A DNA stretch of 18,231 bases from Azoarcus sp. (GTDB taxonomy: Bacteria; Pseudomonadota; Gammaproteobacteria; Burkholderiales; Rhodocyclaceae): the NCBI GenBank assembly GCA_031282905.1, contig JAITCV010000002.1, positions 1-18,231 on the forward strand, given 5' to 3'. The notes beneath the pieces are model-generated. The model was given only the letters and a program-made list of their open reading frames with translations. It was not told the DNA's origin and searched no databases. Below are positions 1 to 5,689 of the stretch, one piece after another. Made by a program: the position numbers and the translations under genes. Every line of letters starts with the position of its first letter. Position 1 is the stretch's first letter.

Positions 1-216
1 GCGGCATTGCTCATTATCGGCGCTCCACTTTTTTGTTCTCTCATCATTCGGGAACAGAAGAAACGTTATCTCGCGTGCAGGGATAAACTCGGCTTGACAG
101 AGAATGACATCCAACAGGCGCTTCGTCACAGGAAGCTGGGAACAAACGCCGTGGCCGAACACCCAAGCGCCCCGGTCGATATGTTCAACTCCGACAAGCA
201 CGAACCTGACCGATAA
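1..216 (+). CDS. C-terminal part of an unrecognised membrane protein (5' end outside window)
   Basis: The reading frame is open from the first base of the window to the TAA at 214-216, so this is most likely the tail of a gene that begins upstream. A TTG at 7 could serve as a start but has no visible ribosome site in the window. The visible part has a hydrophobic run (LLIIGAPLFCSLII) followed by a basic stretch (REQKKR). A hydrophilic tail of about 50 residues follows and ends in DKHEPDR. This is compatible with a last membrane helix and a cytoplasmic tail. I do not recognise the family. Its stop lies 50 bases before the first Sel1-repeat gene, so the two could be cotranscribed. Confidence 0.5.
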   Translation, partial: AALLIIGAPLFCSLIIREQKKRYLACRDKLGLTENDIQQALRHRKLGTNAVAEHPSAPVDMFNSDKHEPDR

Positions 217-235
217 ATACTTCGGCCATTTTCTC

Positions 236-361
236 GTTTCAACCCGGACAAAAAAGGTGATTCATCATGGTAATAACGAAGTCGGGAAATATTTCCACTG
301 GCAGGCGCGCCGCGTTGGGCGCTTTGCTTGTAGCGGCGCTCATCCTGACGGGCGGCGCGGC
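236..361 (+). repeat. Leader cassette copy 1 (5'UTR, SD and export leader)
   Basis: First of seven copies of a segment shared by all genes of the array. It begins at GTTTCAA, contains a degenerate Shine-Dalgarno (AAGGTGA), the ATG at 267, and codes for the TGRRAALGAL-type leader. This copy and copy 4 carry the longer N-terminal variant with a K-x-G-N-x-S-T-G segment. Confidence 0.85.
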
Positions 362-1022
362 ATTGTGGTGGGCCGCTGATTCCCAAGGGACGCGGACGAA
401 ATCACCCGCGTCGCTCAGGAAAGCCGCCGAACAGGGGGATGCCGAGGCGCAATTCAAACTTGGGGAGGCGTACCGCGAAGGCGAAGGCGTCAAGCAGGAT
501 CCAGCCGAAGCCGTGGAGTGGTTCAGGAAAGCCGCCGAACAGGGGCATACCGGTGCGCAAAACGGCCTTGGGGCAGCGTACCTCGCAGGCTTGGGCGTCA
601 AGCAGGACCCAGCCGAGGCCGTGAAGTGGCTCAGGAAAGCCGCCGAACAGGGAAATGCCGGCGCGCAATACAACCTTGGGGAGGCGTACCGCGTAGGCAT
701 GGGCGTCAAGCAGGATCTAGCCGAGGCTGTGGAGTGGCACAGGAAAGCCGCCGAACAGGGGCTTGCCGTTGCGCAATTCAAACTTGGTGTGTTGTACTAC
801 AAAGGCATAGATGTCAAGCAGGACCAAGCCGAGGCCGTGAGGTGGTTCAGGAAAGCCGCCGAACAGGGGTATGCCAATGCGCAATTCAACCTTGGGGTGA
901 TGTACGACAATGGCGAAGGCGTCAAGCAGAACCAGACCGAGGCCATGAAGTGGTACAGGAAAGCCGCCGAACAGGGGCATGCCAGCGCGCAAGCGACATT
1001 GCGAGAATTACAGGCCAAGTAA
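267..1022 (+). CDS. Exported Sel1-like repeat protein (A1)
   Basis: The protein has 251 residues. Residues 1-40 are an export leader: TGRRAALGAL with a twin arginine, then a hydrophobic core ending LILTGGAALWWAADSQ. Residues 51 to the end are five full Sel1-like repeats of 36 residues plus a sixth partial one. The signature is RKAAEQG..AQ..LG.AY..G.GVKQD.AEAV.WF, and the protein ends in a LRELQAK cap. Sel1-like repeats are alpha/alpha solenoids related to TPRs and generally mediate protein-protein contacts. The leader suggests a periplasmic or secreted location. The ATG at 267 follows AAGGTGA with suitable spacing. It is the first of three paralogues alternating with family B genes. The ligand is unknown; Sel1 proteins serve elsewhere as type VI effector immunity proteins or envelope scaffolds, but nothing here proves either role. 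Confidence 0.9.
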   Translation: MVITKSGNISTGRRAALGALLVAALILTGGAALWWAADSQGTRTKSPASLRKAAEQGDAEAQFKLGEAYREGEGVKQDPAEAVEWFRKAAEQGHTGAQNGLGAAYLAGLGVKQDPAEAVKWLRKAAEQGNAGAQYNLGEAYRVGMGVKQDLAEAVEWHRKAAEQGLAVAQFKLGVLYYKGIDVKQDQAEAVRWFRKAAEQGYANAQFNLGVMYDNGEGVKQNQTEAMKWYRKAAEQGHASAQATLRELQAK

Positions 1023-1025
1023 AAA

Positions 1026-1057
1026 AATGAGCGAACACGGCGACTCATTCCCTTTTT
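1026..1057 (+). terminator. Possible weak terminator or attenuator after A1
   Basis: An AATGAG/CTCATT stem (1026-1031 with 1044-1049), extended by two CG pairs across a one-base bulge, is followed by CCCTTTTTCCC. The same structure occurs after the third Sel1 gene (4161-4192). The stem is short, so read-through into the next array gene is likely. Confidence 0.35.
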
Positions 1058-1088
1058 CCCGCCTCTTCTCCGTGTCATGAAATGGCGT

Positions 1089-1205
1089 GTTTCAATCTGG
1101 ACAGGAAAGGAGATTCATCATGGCAACAACACATGTTTTCACTGGCAGGCGCGCCGCGTTGGGCGCTTTGTTTGTGGCGGCACTCATCCTGACGGGCAGC
1201 GCGGC
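1089..1205 (+). repeat. Leader cassette copy 2
   Basis: Same segment as copy 1: GTTTCAATCTGGACAGG, then AAAGGAG seven bases before the ATG at 1120, then the MATTHVFTGRRAALG leader. This is the short N-terminal variant. Here it is joined to a family B mature domain instead of Sel1 repeats. Confidence 0.9.
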
Positions 1206-1623
1206 ATTGTGGCGGGCTACCGATTCCAAGGAATATAAAATAGAAATGCCCGTAGAGGTCGGCTCCTTTCTGAAACAGGCATTACCGGAGAATTATTCCT
1301 TTTACGCATTGAAGAGCCAGTGGCCTGTAAGCACGAAGGATTTGCTGAGTAACGGCATCGTCATCGGCTCGCGTGTGCCCGACGGTTTACTTCCGCCCAA
1401 TGTGATTGAAATGCTGTATGGCAGCAAAGTTCCTAGCGGAATCATGTTGTCGCTGGATGGTGTGCAGAAGTTTGGCGGCATTCCGCTGCAAATTGCAATC
1501 GCCTGGACGCCAGAGGGCGTTGTGAATAGCGTACGGAAAAATGGAAGAAAACAAATCATGCTCTTTTCCGATAACGCTGCCGGGGAATTATCGAAGAATG
1601 AAATCGTAAAACTCGCTTTGTAG
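1120..1623 (+). CDS. Unknown exported protein, family B (B1)
   Basis: The ATG at 1120 is chosen because GGAG ends seven bases upstream and because the cassette places its start there in every copy. An in-frame GTG at 1087 lies inside the conserved untranslated part. The product has 167 residues. The first 35 or so are the shared twin-arginine-containing leader (TGRRAALGALFVAALILTG). The mature part has no Sel1 repeats and is about 80 percent alike to B2 by eye. Shared segments include EVGSFLKQ, YSFYALKS, NGIVIGSRVPDGLLPPNVI, KFGGIPL.IAI, PEGVVNSVRK, KQIMLFSD and the C-terminal NEIVKLAL. I do not recognise the family. Its position between Sel1 genes with the same leader suggests a product working in the same compartment, possibly with a Sel1 partner. 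Confidence 0.85.
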   Translation: MATTHVFTGRRAALGALFVAALILTGSAALWRATDSKEYKIEMPVEVGSFLKQALPENYSFYALKSQWPVSTKDLLSNGIVIGSRVPDGLLPPNVIEMLYGSKVPSGIMLSLDGVQKFGGIPLQIAIAWTPEGVVNSVRKNGRKQIMLFSDNAAGELSKNEIVKLAL

Positions 1624-1652
1624 GAGACAGCCCAACCTGCGAGTTCTTGAGT

Positions 1653-1769
1653 GTTTCAATCCGGACAGGAAAGGAGATTCATCATGGCAACAACACATGT
1701 TTTCACTGGCAGGCACGCCGCGTTGGGCGCTTTGTTTGCGGCGGCGCTCATCCTGACGGGCGGCGCGGC
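1653..1769 (+). repeat. Leader cassette copy 3
   Basis: Starts GTTTCAATCCGGACAGG, with AAAGGAG before the ATG at 1684. It is nearly identical to copy 2 through the hydrophobic core, with one Arg to His change (TGRHAALG), so the twin arginine is lost in this copy. Confidence 0.9.
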
Positions 1770-2643
1770 ATCGTGGGCCGCCGATGCCCAAGAGACGCAG
1801 ACGGAATCACCCGCGTCGCTCAGGAAAGCCGCCGAACAGGGGGATGCCGAGGCGCAATTCAAGCTTGCGGAGGTGTACCGCCAAGGCGAAGGCGTCAAGC
1901 AGGACAAAGCCGAGGCAGTGAAGTGGTTCAGGAAAGCCGCCGAACAGGGGAATGCCGATGCGCAAAACGACCTTGGAGCGGCGTACTTCAAAGGCATAGG
2001 TGTCAAACAGGACCAAGCCGAAGCCGTGAAGTGGTTCAGGAAAGCCGCTGAACAGGGGAATGCCACCGCGCAATTCAACCTTGGAGAAGTATACCGCCAA
2101 GGCGAAGGCATCAAGCAGAACCAGACCGAGGCCGTGAAGTGGTTCATGAAAGCCGCCGAACAGGGAGATGCCGAGGCGCAAAACAACCTGGGGGCAGCGT
2201 ACAACAAAGGCGATGGCGTCAAACAGGACCAAGCCGAAGCCGTGAAGTGGTTCTGGAAAGCCGCCGAACAGGGGAATGCCAGCGCGCAATTCAACCTTGG
2301 AGAGGCATACCGCCAAGGCGAAGGCATCAAGCAGAACCAGACCGAGGCCGTGAAGTGGTACAGGAAAGCCGCCGAACAGGGAGATACCGAGGCACAAAAC
2401 AACCTGGGGGCAGCGTACAACAAAGGCGATGGCGTCAAACAGGACAAAGCCGAGGCCATGAAATGGATCAGGAAAGCCGCCGAACAGGGGAATGCCAGCG
2501 CGCAATTCAACCTTGGGGTGTCGTACTTCAAAGGCGATGGCGTCAAACAGGATCGGGCCGAGGCCGTGAAATGGTTCAGGAAAGCCGCCGAACAGGGGGA
2601 TGCCGACGCGCAATCGGTACTGCGACAATTGCAGGCTAATTGA
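1684..2643 (+). CDS. Exported Sel1-like repeat protein (A2)
   Basis: Start at ATG 1684, seven bases after GGAG; the upstream GTG at 1651 lies in the conserved untranslated part. The product has 319 residues. The leader reads TGRHAALGALFAAALILTGGAASWAADAQE, where ADA before QE is a plausible signal peptidase I site. Seven full 36-residue Sel1-like repeats and an eighth partial repeat follow, ending LRQLQAN. Repeats 3-4 and 5-6 form a tandem duplication of a 72-residue unit (see the repeat entry at 2059). The second residue of the TGRR pair is histidine, which would weaken Tat recognition, so Sec export is the safer reading for this copy. As in A1, the solenoid should bind a protein partner, which cannot be named from sequence. 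Confidence 0.9.
   Translation: MATTHVFTGRHAALGALFAAALILTGGAASWAADAQETQTESPASLRKAAEQGDAEAQFKLAEVYRQGEGVKQDKAEAVKWFRKAAEQGNADAQNDLGAAYFKGIGVKQDQAEAVKWFRKAAEQGNATAQFNLGEVYRQGEGIKQNQTEAVKWFMKAAEQGDAEAQNNLGAAYNKGDGVKQDQAEAVKWFWKAAEQGNASAQFNLGEAYRQGEGIKQNQTEAVKWYRKAAEQGDTEAQNNLGAAYNKGDGVKQDKAEAMKWIRKAAEQGNASAQFNLGVSYFKGDGVKQDRAEAVKWFRKAAEQGDADAQSVLRQLQAN
2059..2490 (+). repeat. 216-bp in-frame tandem duplication inside A2
   Basis: Bases 2059-2274 and 2275-2490 each code for two Sel1-like repeats and differ at about 13 positions by eye (roughly 94 percent identity). This is much closer than neighbouring repeats are to each other, so the repeat number grew recently by a unit of two repeats. Confidence 0.85.
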
Positions 2644-2696
2644 AGGAATTAATCGCCTCTTCCCCGAGTCATGGAAAGGCCGAAGGCATCGTGAGT

Positions 2697-2822
2697 GTTT
2701 CAATCTGGACAGAAAAGGAGATTCATCATGGCAACAACGAAGCCGGGAAATGTTTCCACTGGCAGGCGCGCCGCGTTGGGCGCTTTGTTTGCGGCGGCAC
2801 TCATCCTGACGGGCGGCGCGGC
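2697..2822 (+). repeat. Leader cassette copy 4
   Basis: GTTTCAATCTGGACAG, then AAAAGGAG before the ATG at 2728. It carries the longer K-P-G-N-V-S-T-G variant also seen in copy 1. Similarity to the region upstream of copy 2 extends further left (GCCTCTTC.CCG.GTCATG near 2655). Confidence 0.9.
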
Positions 2823-3246
2823 GTGCACCACCGATGTCGAGGAAGATAAAATAGAAATGCCCGAAGAGGTCGGCTCATTTCTGAAACAGGTGTTGCCGAA
2901 GGATTATTCCTTTTACGCACTGAAAAGCCTGTGGCCTGTAAGCGCGGAGGATTTGCGGAGTAACGGCATCGTCATCGGCTCGCGTGTACCCGACGGTTTA
3001 CTTCCACCCAATGTGATCGGATTGCTGTATGGCGGTGGATTTCTTAGCGGAACCATTGTGTCGCTGGATGGCAAAACCGCTGGCGTGGAGAAGTTTGGCG
3101 GCATCCCGCTGAAGATTGCAATCGGCATTGCACCAGAGGGCGTTGTAAATAGCGTACGGAAAGATGGCGGAAAGCAAATCATGCTTTTTTCCGACGACGC
3201 TGCCGGGAAATTACCGAAGAATGAAATCGTAAAACTCGCCCTGTAA
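2728..3246 (+). CDS. Unknown exported protein, family B (B2)
   Basis: Start at ATG 2728, seven bases after GGAG. The product has 172 residues. The leader is the shared TGRRAALGALFAAALILTGGAA, followed here by Cys-Thr-Thr. That cysteine directly after GGAA could be a lipidation site, but glycine at -3 is a poor lipobox, so this is uncertain. The mature part is a paralogue of B1 with a small insertion (the DGKTAGVEKFGG region against DGVQKFGG in B1). It has the same C-terminus, NEIVKLAL. No known domain is recognised. It lies between the second and third Sel1 genes and so repeats the A-B order seen upstream. Confidence 0.85.
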   Translation: MATTKPGNVSTGRRAALGALFAAALILTGGAACTTDVEEDKIEMPEEVGSFLKQVLPKDYSFYALKSLWPVSAEDLRSNGIVIGSRVPDGLLPPNVIGLLYGGGFLSGTIVSLDGKTAGVEKFGGIPLKIAIGIAPEGVVNSVRKDGGKQIMLFSDDAAGKLPKNEIVKLAL

Positions 3247-3287
3247 GCCCGCATGGGTTGGGCGAGCTTGCGAACCCCCGTTTATAG

Positions 3288-3401
3288 CTTCAATGCCGAC
3301 AGAAAAGGAGATTCACCATGGCAACAACAAATGTTTCCACTGGCAGGCGCGCCGCGTTGGGTGCTTTGCTTACGGCGGCGCTCATCCTGACAGGCGGCGC
3401 G
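3288..3401 (+). repeat. Leader cassette copy 5
   Basis: A more diverged untranslated part (CTTCAATGCCGACAG), then AAAAGGAG before the ATG at 3318 and the MATTNVSTGRRAALGALL leader. Its TTTCCACTGGCAGG segment is the closest match to the decayed copy at 5726. Confidence 0.85.
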
Positions 3402-4157
3402 GTATGGTGGGCCACTGATTCACAGGAGACATGGTCCGCGCCGTTCAGGAAAGCAGCCGAACAGGGAGATGCCGAGGCGCAATTCAGGCTTGGAGAGGCG
3501 TACTTCAAAGGCGAAGGCGTCAGGCAGGACCCGCGCGCGGCCGTGGAATGGTTCAGGAAAGCCGCCGAACAGGGACATGCCGACGCGCAAAACAGCCTTG
3601 GGATGGCGGACTTCAGTGGCTATGTCCCGCGGGACCCGGCCGAGGCAGCGAAATGGATCAGGAAAGCCGCCGAACAGGGACATGCCGCCGCGCAATACAA
3701 CCTTGGGGGGGTGTACAGCATGGGCTATGGCGTCGAGGGGAACTCGGCCGAGGCAGCGAAATGGTTCAGGAAAGCCGCCGAACAGGGGCATGCCGCCGCG
3801 CAAAACAACCTTGGGATGGCGCACTTCAACGGCGATGGCGTCACGCAGGACCCGGCCGAGGCCGTGAAGTGGTTCAGGAAAGCCGCCGAACAGGGACATG
3901 ACGAAGCGCAAATCAACCTTGGGGGAGCGTACTTCGCCGGCATAGGCGTCACGCAAGACCGGGACGAGGCCGTGAAGTGGTTCAGGAAAGCCGCCGAACA
4001 GGGACATGCCAACGCGCAAAACATCCTTGGAGGGGCGTACTTCGAGGGCATAGGCGTCACGCAGGACCGGGCCGAAGCCGTGAAGTGGTTCAGGAAAGCC
4101 GCCGAACAGGGACATGCCGAAGCGCAAGCGGCACTGCGAAAATTGCAGGCCCAGTAA
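3318..4157 (+). CDS. Exported Sel1-like repeat protein (A3)
   Basis: Start at ATG 3318 with GGAG seven bases upstream. The product has 279 residues. The shared leader (residues 1-36, TGRRAALGALLTAALILTGGAVWWATDS) is followed by six Sel1-like repeats and a partial seventh, ending LRKLQAQ. The second repeat is one residue short (35 instead of 36), where GVxQD is replaced by YVPRD. Repeats here use the H-A-x-AQ and GVTQD forms, unlike the N/D-A-x-AQ and GVKQD forms of A1 and A2. A3 is therefore an older or separately evolving paralogue. The likely role is export and binding of a protein partner; no catalytic motif is seen. Confidence 0.9.
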   Translation: MATTNVSTGRRAALGALLTAALILTGGAVWWATDSQETWSAPFRKAAEQGDAEAQFRLGEAYFKGEGVRQDPRAAVEWFRKAAEQGHADAQNSLGMADFSGYVPRDPAEAAKWIRKAAEQGHAAAQYNLGGVYSMGYGVEGNSAEAAKWFRKAAEQGHAAAQNNLGMAHFNGDGVTQDPAEAVKWFRKAAEQGHDEAQINLGGAYFAGIGVTQDRDEAVKWFRKAAEQGHANAQNILGGAYFEGIGVTQDRAEAVKWFRKAAEQGHAEAQAALRKLQAQ

Positions 4158-4160
4158 AAA

Positions 4161-4192
4161 AATGAGCGGACACGGCGACTCATTCCCTTTTT
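4161..4192 (+). terminator. Possible weak terminator or attenuator after A3
   Basis: An AATGAG/CTCATT stem (4161-4166 with 4179-4184) with a T-run at 4188-4192. It is nearly identical to the structure after A1, as part of a duplicated junction of about 85 bp. Confidence 0.35.
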
Positions 4193-4223
4193 CCCGCTTC
4201 TTCTCCGTGCCATGGAAGGGCGG

Positions 4224-4337
4224 GTTTCAATCTGGACAGGAAAGGAGATTCATCATGGCAACAACACATGTTTTCACTGGCGGGCGCGCCACGTTGGGCG
4301 CTTTGTTTGCGGCAGCACTTGCCTTGACGGGCAATGC
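4224..4337 (+). repeat. Leader cassette copy 6
   Basis: GTTTCAATCTGGACAGG and AAAGGAG before the ATG at 4255. The coding part has drifted (TGGRATLGALFAAALALTGNAQ), so the twin arginine is broken here. Confidence 0.9.
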
Positions 4338-4389
4338 TCAGAGGGCGCGGACGGAATCGCCCGCGTCGTTCTTTGGGTTTTTGATTTGA
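4255..4389 (+). pseudogene. Orphan export leader, truncated Sel1 gene
   Basis: A 44-residue reading frame with the full cassette Shine-Dalgarno and start. It codes for the leader (MATTHVFTGGRATLGALF..., ending LTGNAQ) and then RARTESPAS, which matches the linker before the first Sel1 repeat in A1 and A2. The similarity then stops abruptly near base 4370 and the frame ends in FFGFLI. This looks like a Sel1-type gene that lost everything after the leader. Such a product would be only a signal peptide with a stub. It may still be translated, since the ribosome site is intact. Confidence 0.75.
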
Positions 4390-4425
4390 AAGAATTCGAG
4401 GTCTCGTGCAAAACGGAGGTTTGGA

Positions 4426-4839
4426 ATGCGCGGAAAGAAAAATGCGGCGTTTGGCGGCTTTCACGGAAAGGCCGCCTGTCTGATTGCCTGCGTAATGACA
4501 TTTTTATTCCTGCTGCCGGGGTGCGGTGAAAAACACACGTTGAGGGTTGAGATGACAGATGCCACCTATGGCGCGCCGGCATCCTTCAAGTTCGTAGACA
4601 CATCGACAGGCAAAGAAATCTTCTACACGACGCTTGTCTTCAAAGGAAAAAAGGTCCACAAGGCTGTTGCCATGTCCATGGGCGTATACTTCGCCTTTGA
4701 CGAAAGCCAATACCAAGTAGAGGGCAATACCACGAAATTTAACGATGGTACCATGATTACGCCTGCGGGTACATGGAAATATACCCTTACAGGTGCGCCT
4801 GAGTGCAAACCGGCATGTGAACTTGATATACGAGAATAG
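4426..4839 (+). CDS. Small predicted lipoprotein of unknown function
   Basis: A protein of 137 residues. ATG 4426 follows GGAGG (4415-4419) with a six-base spacer. The N-terminus is basic (MRGKK), and a hydrophobic stretch (LIACVMTFLFLL, about residues 19-30) leads to a lipobox L-P-G-C with Cys33 as the predicted lipidated residue. Proline at -2 is unusual. The mature part of about 105 residues looks beta-rich and carries a paired cysteine near the C-terminus (PECKPACEL), perhaps a disulfide. I do not recognise a family. It does not share the array leader, and by eye the region is poorer in GC than its neighbours. This fits a separately acquired gene. Confidence 0.75.
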   Translation: MRGKKNAAFGGFHGKAACLIACVMTFLFLLPGCGEKHTLRVEMTDATYGAPASFKFVDTSTGKEIFYTTLVFKGKKVHKAVAMSMGVYFAFDESQYQVEGNTTKFNDGTMITPAGTWKYTLTGAPECKPACELDIRE

Positions 4840-4854
4840 CCTGCACAGACTCTG

Positions 4855-4903
4855 GCCTGCGGTTGCAGGCTGTCTTTCTGTCTGTTTTTTTGGACAGTTT
4901 TTT
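4855..4903 (+). terminator. Rho-independent terminator(s) after the lipoprotein gene
   Basis: GCCTGC-GGTT-GCAGGC (4855-4870) is followed by a pyrimidine-rich stretch with a run of seven T. A second stem, CTGTC/GACAG (4878-4882 with 4893-4897), is followed directly by six T. Either alone resembles an intrinsic terminator. Confidence 0.65.
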
Positions 4904-4931
4904 CCCACTTGGGGCATTCATCCCCAGTGGG
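4904..4931. promoter_or_regulatory. Inverted repeat upstream of the GNAT module, possible operator
   Basis: CCCACTTGGGG-CATTCAT-CCCCAGTGGG forms ten pairs with one unpaired T. It lies 36 bases before the ATG at 4968. Its place before a toxin-antitoxin-like gene pair is where an autoregulatory operator would be expected. It lacks a T-run on its right, so it is less like a terminator. The function is inferred from position only. Confidence 0.35.
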
Positions 4932-4967
4932 GAGTGTTTGCCCCTATCTATCTCATAGGAGCAAAAA

Positions 4968-5225
4968 ATGAGGTACGCTGTTCCTTACCACCACCATCAT
5001 CCTGATTTGATTGGTTCTGCCATGATGAACTTCGAATGCGACATGGGTGTCGTTCCGGTATCCTTGGATGACCTGCCCAGATGCAGCCTGACTGCGGAGC
5101 AAGCCCTGAGCCTCAGCAAAGGGGAGTTTGGCATGCGTTCGAGAACGCCTCTTTTCAAAGAGGCAATGGCTCATTACTTCAGGAGTGTGGAAAATGCGGT
5201 TGGCAAGCCTGACGAAAACTCATGA
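4968..5225 (+). CDS. Small protein upstream of and overlapping the GNAT gene, possible antitoxin
   Basis: An 85-residue frame. ATG 4968 follows AGGAG (4957-4961) by six bases, which supports real translation. It overlaps the GNAT gene by 32 bases, suggesting translational coupling. Its position is that of the antitoxin in TacA-TacT type pairs. However, the sequence does not look like the usual ribbon-helix-helix DUF1778 antitoxin, and no family was recognised. It has a His run near the N-terminus (YHHHHP), an acidic middle, and a C-terminal helix-like segment (SRTPLFKEAMAHYFRSVE). Two adjacent DNA hairpins lie inside the gene at 5135-5164. The alternative is a leader-type or chance frame in front of the toxin. 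Confidence 0.5.
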   Translation: MRYAVPYHHHHPDLIGSAMMNFECDMGVVPVSLDDLPRCSLTAEQALSLSKGEFGMRSRTPLFKEAMAHYFRSVENAVGKPDENS

Positions 5226-5664
5226 CAGGAAAAGGTTTGATTGTGGTGAGCCGATTCTGAACGAGTGGTTGCAGCGGCAAGCCTTGCAATCGCAAACGAA
5301 GAGAACAGCATCGACCAAAGTCGCGGTTGAGCATGATGAAAGCCCGGTGATTCTGGGCTTTTATGCTTTGAGCACGACTTTCGTTGATGTCAAAACTCTA
5401 CCGTCCACCTACAAAGGGTTACCGCCGGAAGTCCCAGCCTTCATTTTGGCCAGGCTTGCGGTTGGTCTTGAATACAAGGGAATGGAAATTGGGAGAGACA
5501 TGCTGTTGGATGCATTTGAGCGAACGCGGATGCGTGCCGAAATCGTGGGAGGGATAGGTCTTTTGGTACATGCGAAACCGCAAGCCATTGGATTTTATGA
5601 ATCCTTCGGATTTGTTCACCTGTTGGGTTCACCAAGCGCCATGCTTCTTCCGTTTGACGACTGA
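5194..5664 (+). CDS. GNAT-family acetyltransferase, TacT-like toxin
   Basis: The product has 156 residues. ATG 5194 is chosen because AGGAG (5181-5185) lies eight bases upstream and the length then matches TacT-type toxins. In-frame sequence before it lies in the upstream ORF. Recognisable parts are FDCGEPILNEWLQRQA (about 15-30), the beta-4/alpha-3 acetyl-CoA region LARLAVGLEYKGMEIG (85-100), and FYESFGF (134-140) with the tyrosine that acts as general acid in this family. Known TacT-type enzymes acetylate aminoacyl-tRNA and block translation, and are neutralised by a partner encoded upstream. The usual Q/R-G-x-G-x-G pyrophosphate loop reads K-G-M-E-I-G, so the middle glycine is glutamate. 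This could lower activity. It ends just before a strong terminator. Confidence 0.85.
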   Translation: MRLASLTKTHDRKRFDCGEPILNEWLQRQALQSQTKRTASTKVAVEHDESPVILGFYALSTTFVDVKTLPSTYKGLPPEVPAFILARLAVGLEYKGMEIGRDMLLDAFERTRMRAEIVGGIGLLVHAKPQAIGFYESFGFVHLLGSPSAMLLPFDD

Positions 5665-5689
5665 AATTTGTCCATCTAGGACGTTTCTG

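Noticed and set aside
209..216. ACCGATAA resembling a sigma-28 -10 element upstream of A1
   Set aside because: No -35 element lies at the required distance, and the bases are the end of the upstream reading frame.
1656..2703. Long minus-strand frames of nearly 300 residues opposite the A2 Sel1 gene, and similar ones opposite A1 and A3
   Set aside because: They mirror the 36-residue repeat period of the plus strand, lack ribosome sites, and arise because the repeated DNA has no stops in those frames.
3255..3277. Hairpin GGGTT/AACCC after B2 as a terminator
   Set aside because: The five-pair stem with a long loop has no T-run, and the array appears to continue into A3.
236..4240. CRISPR-like repeat, because GTTTCAATC resembles many CRISPR repeat starts
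   Set aside because: The copies are hundreds of bases apart with genes between them, and the identity extends into ribosome site and coding sequence.
5094..5130. Stretch coding for AEQALSLSKG, reminiscent of the short palindromic genomic repeats CCCTGAGC..GTCGAAGGG
   Set aside because: Only about half of the repeat matches (CCCTGAGCCTCAGCAAAGGGG) and no other copy was seen in the window.
5128..5193. Longer GNAT gene starting at 5128
   Set aside because: The extra residues are the upstream ORF read in another frame; AGGAG at 5181 supports ATG 5194.
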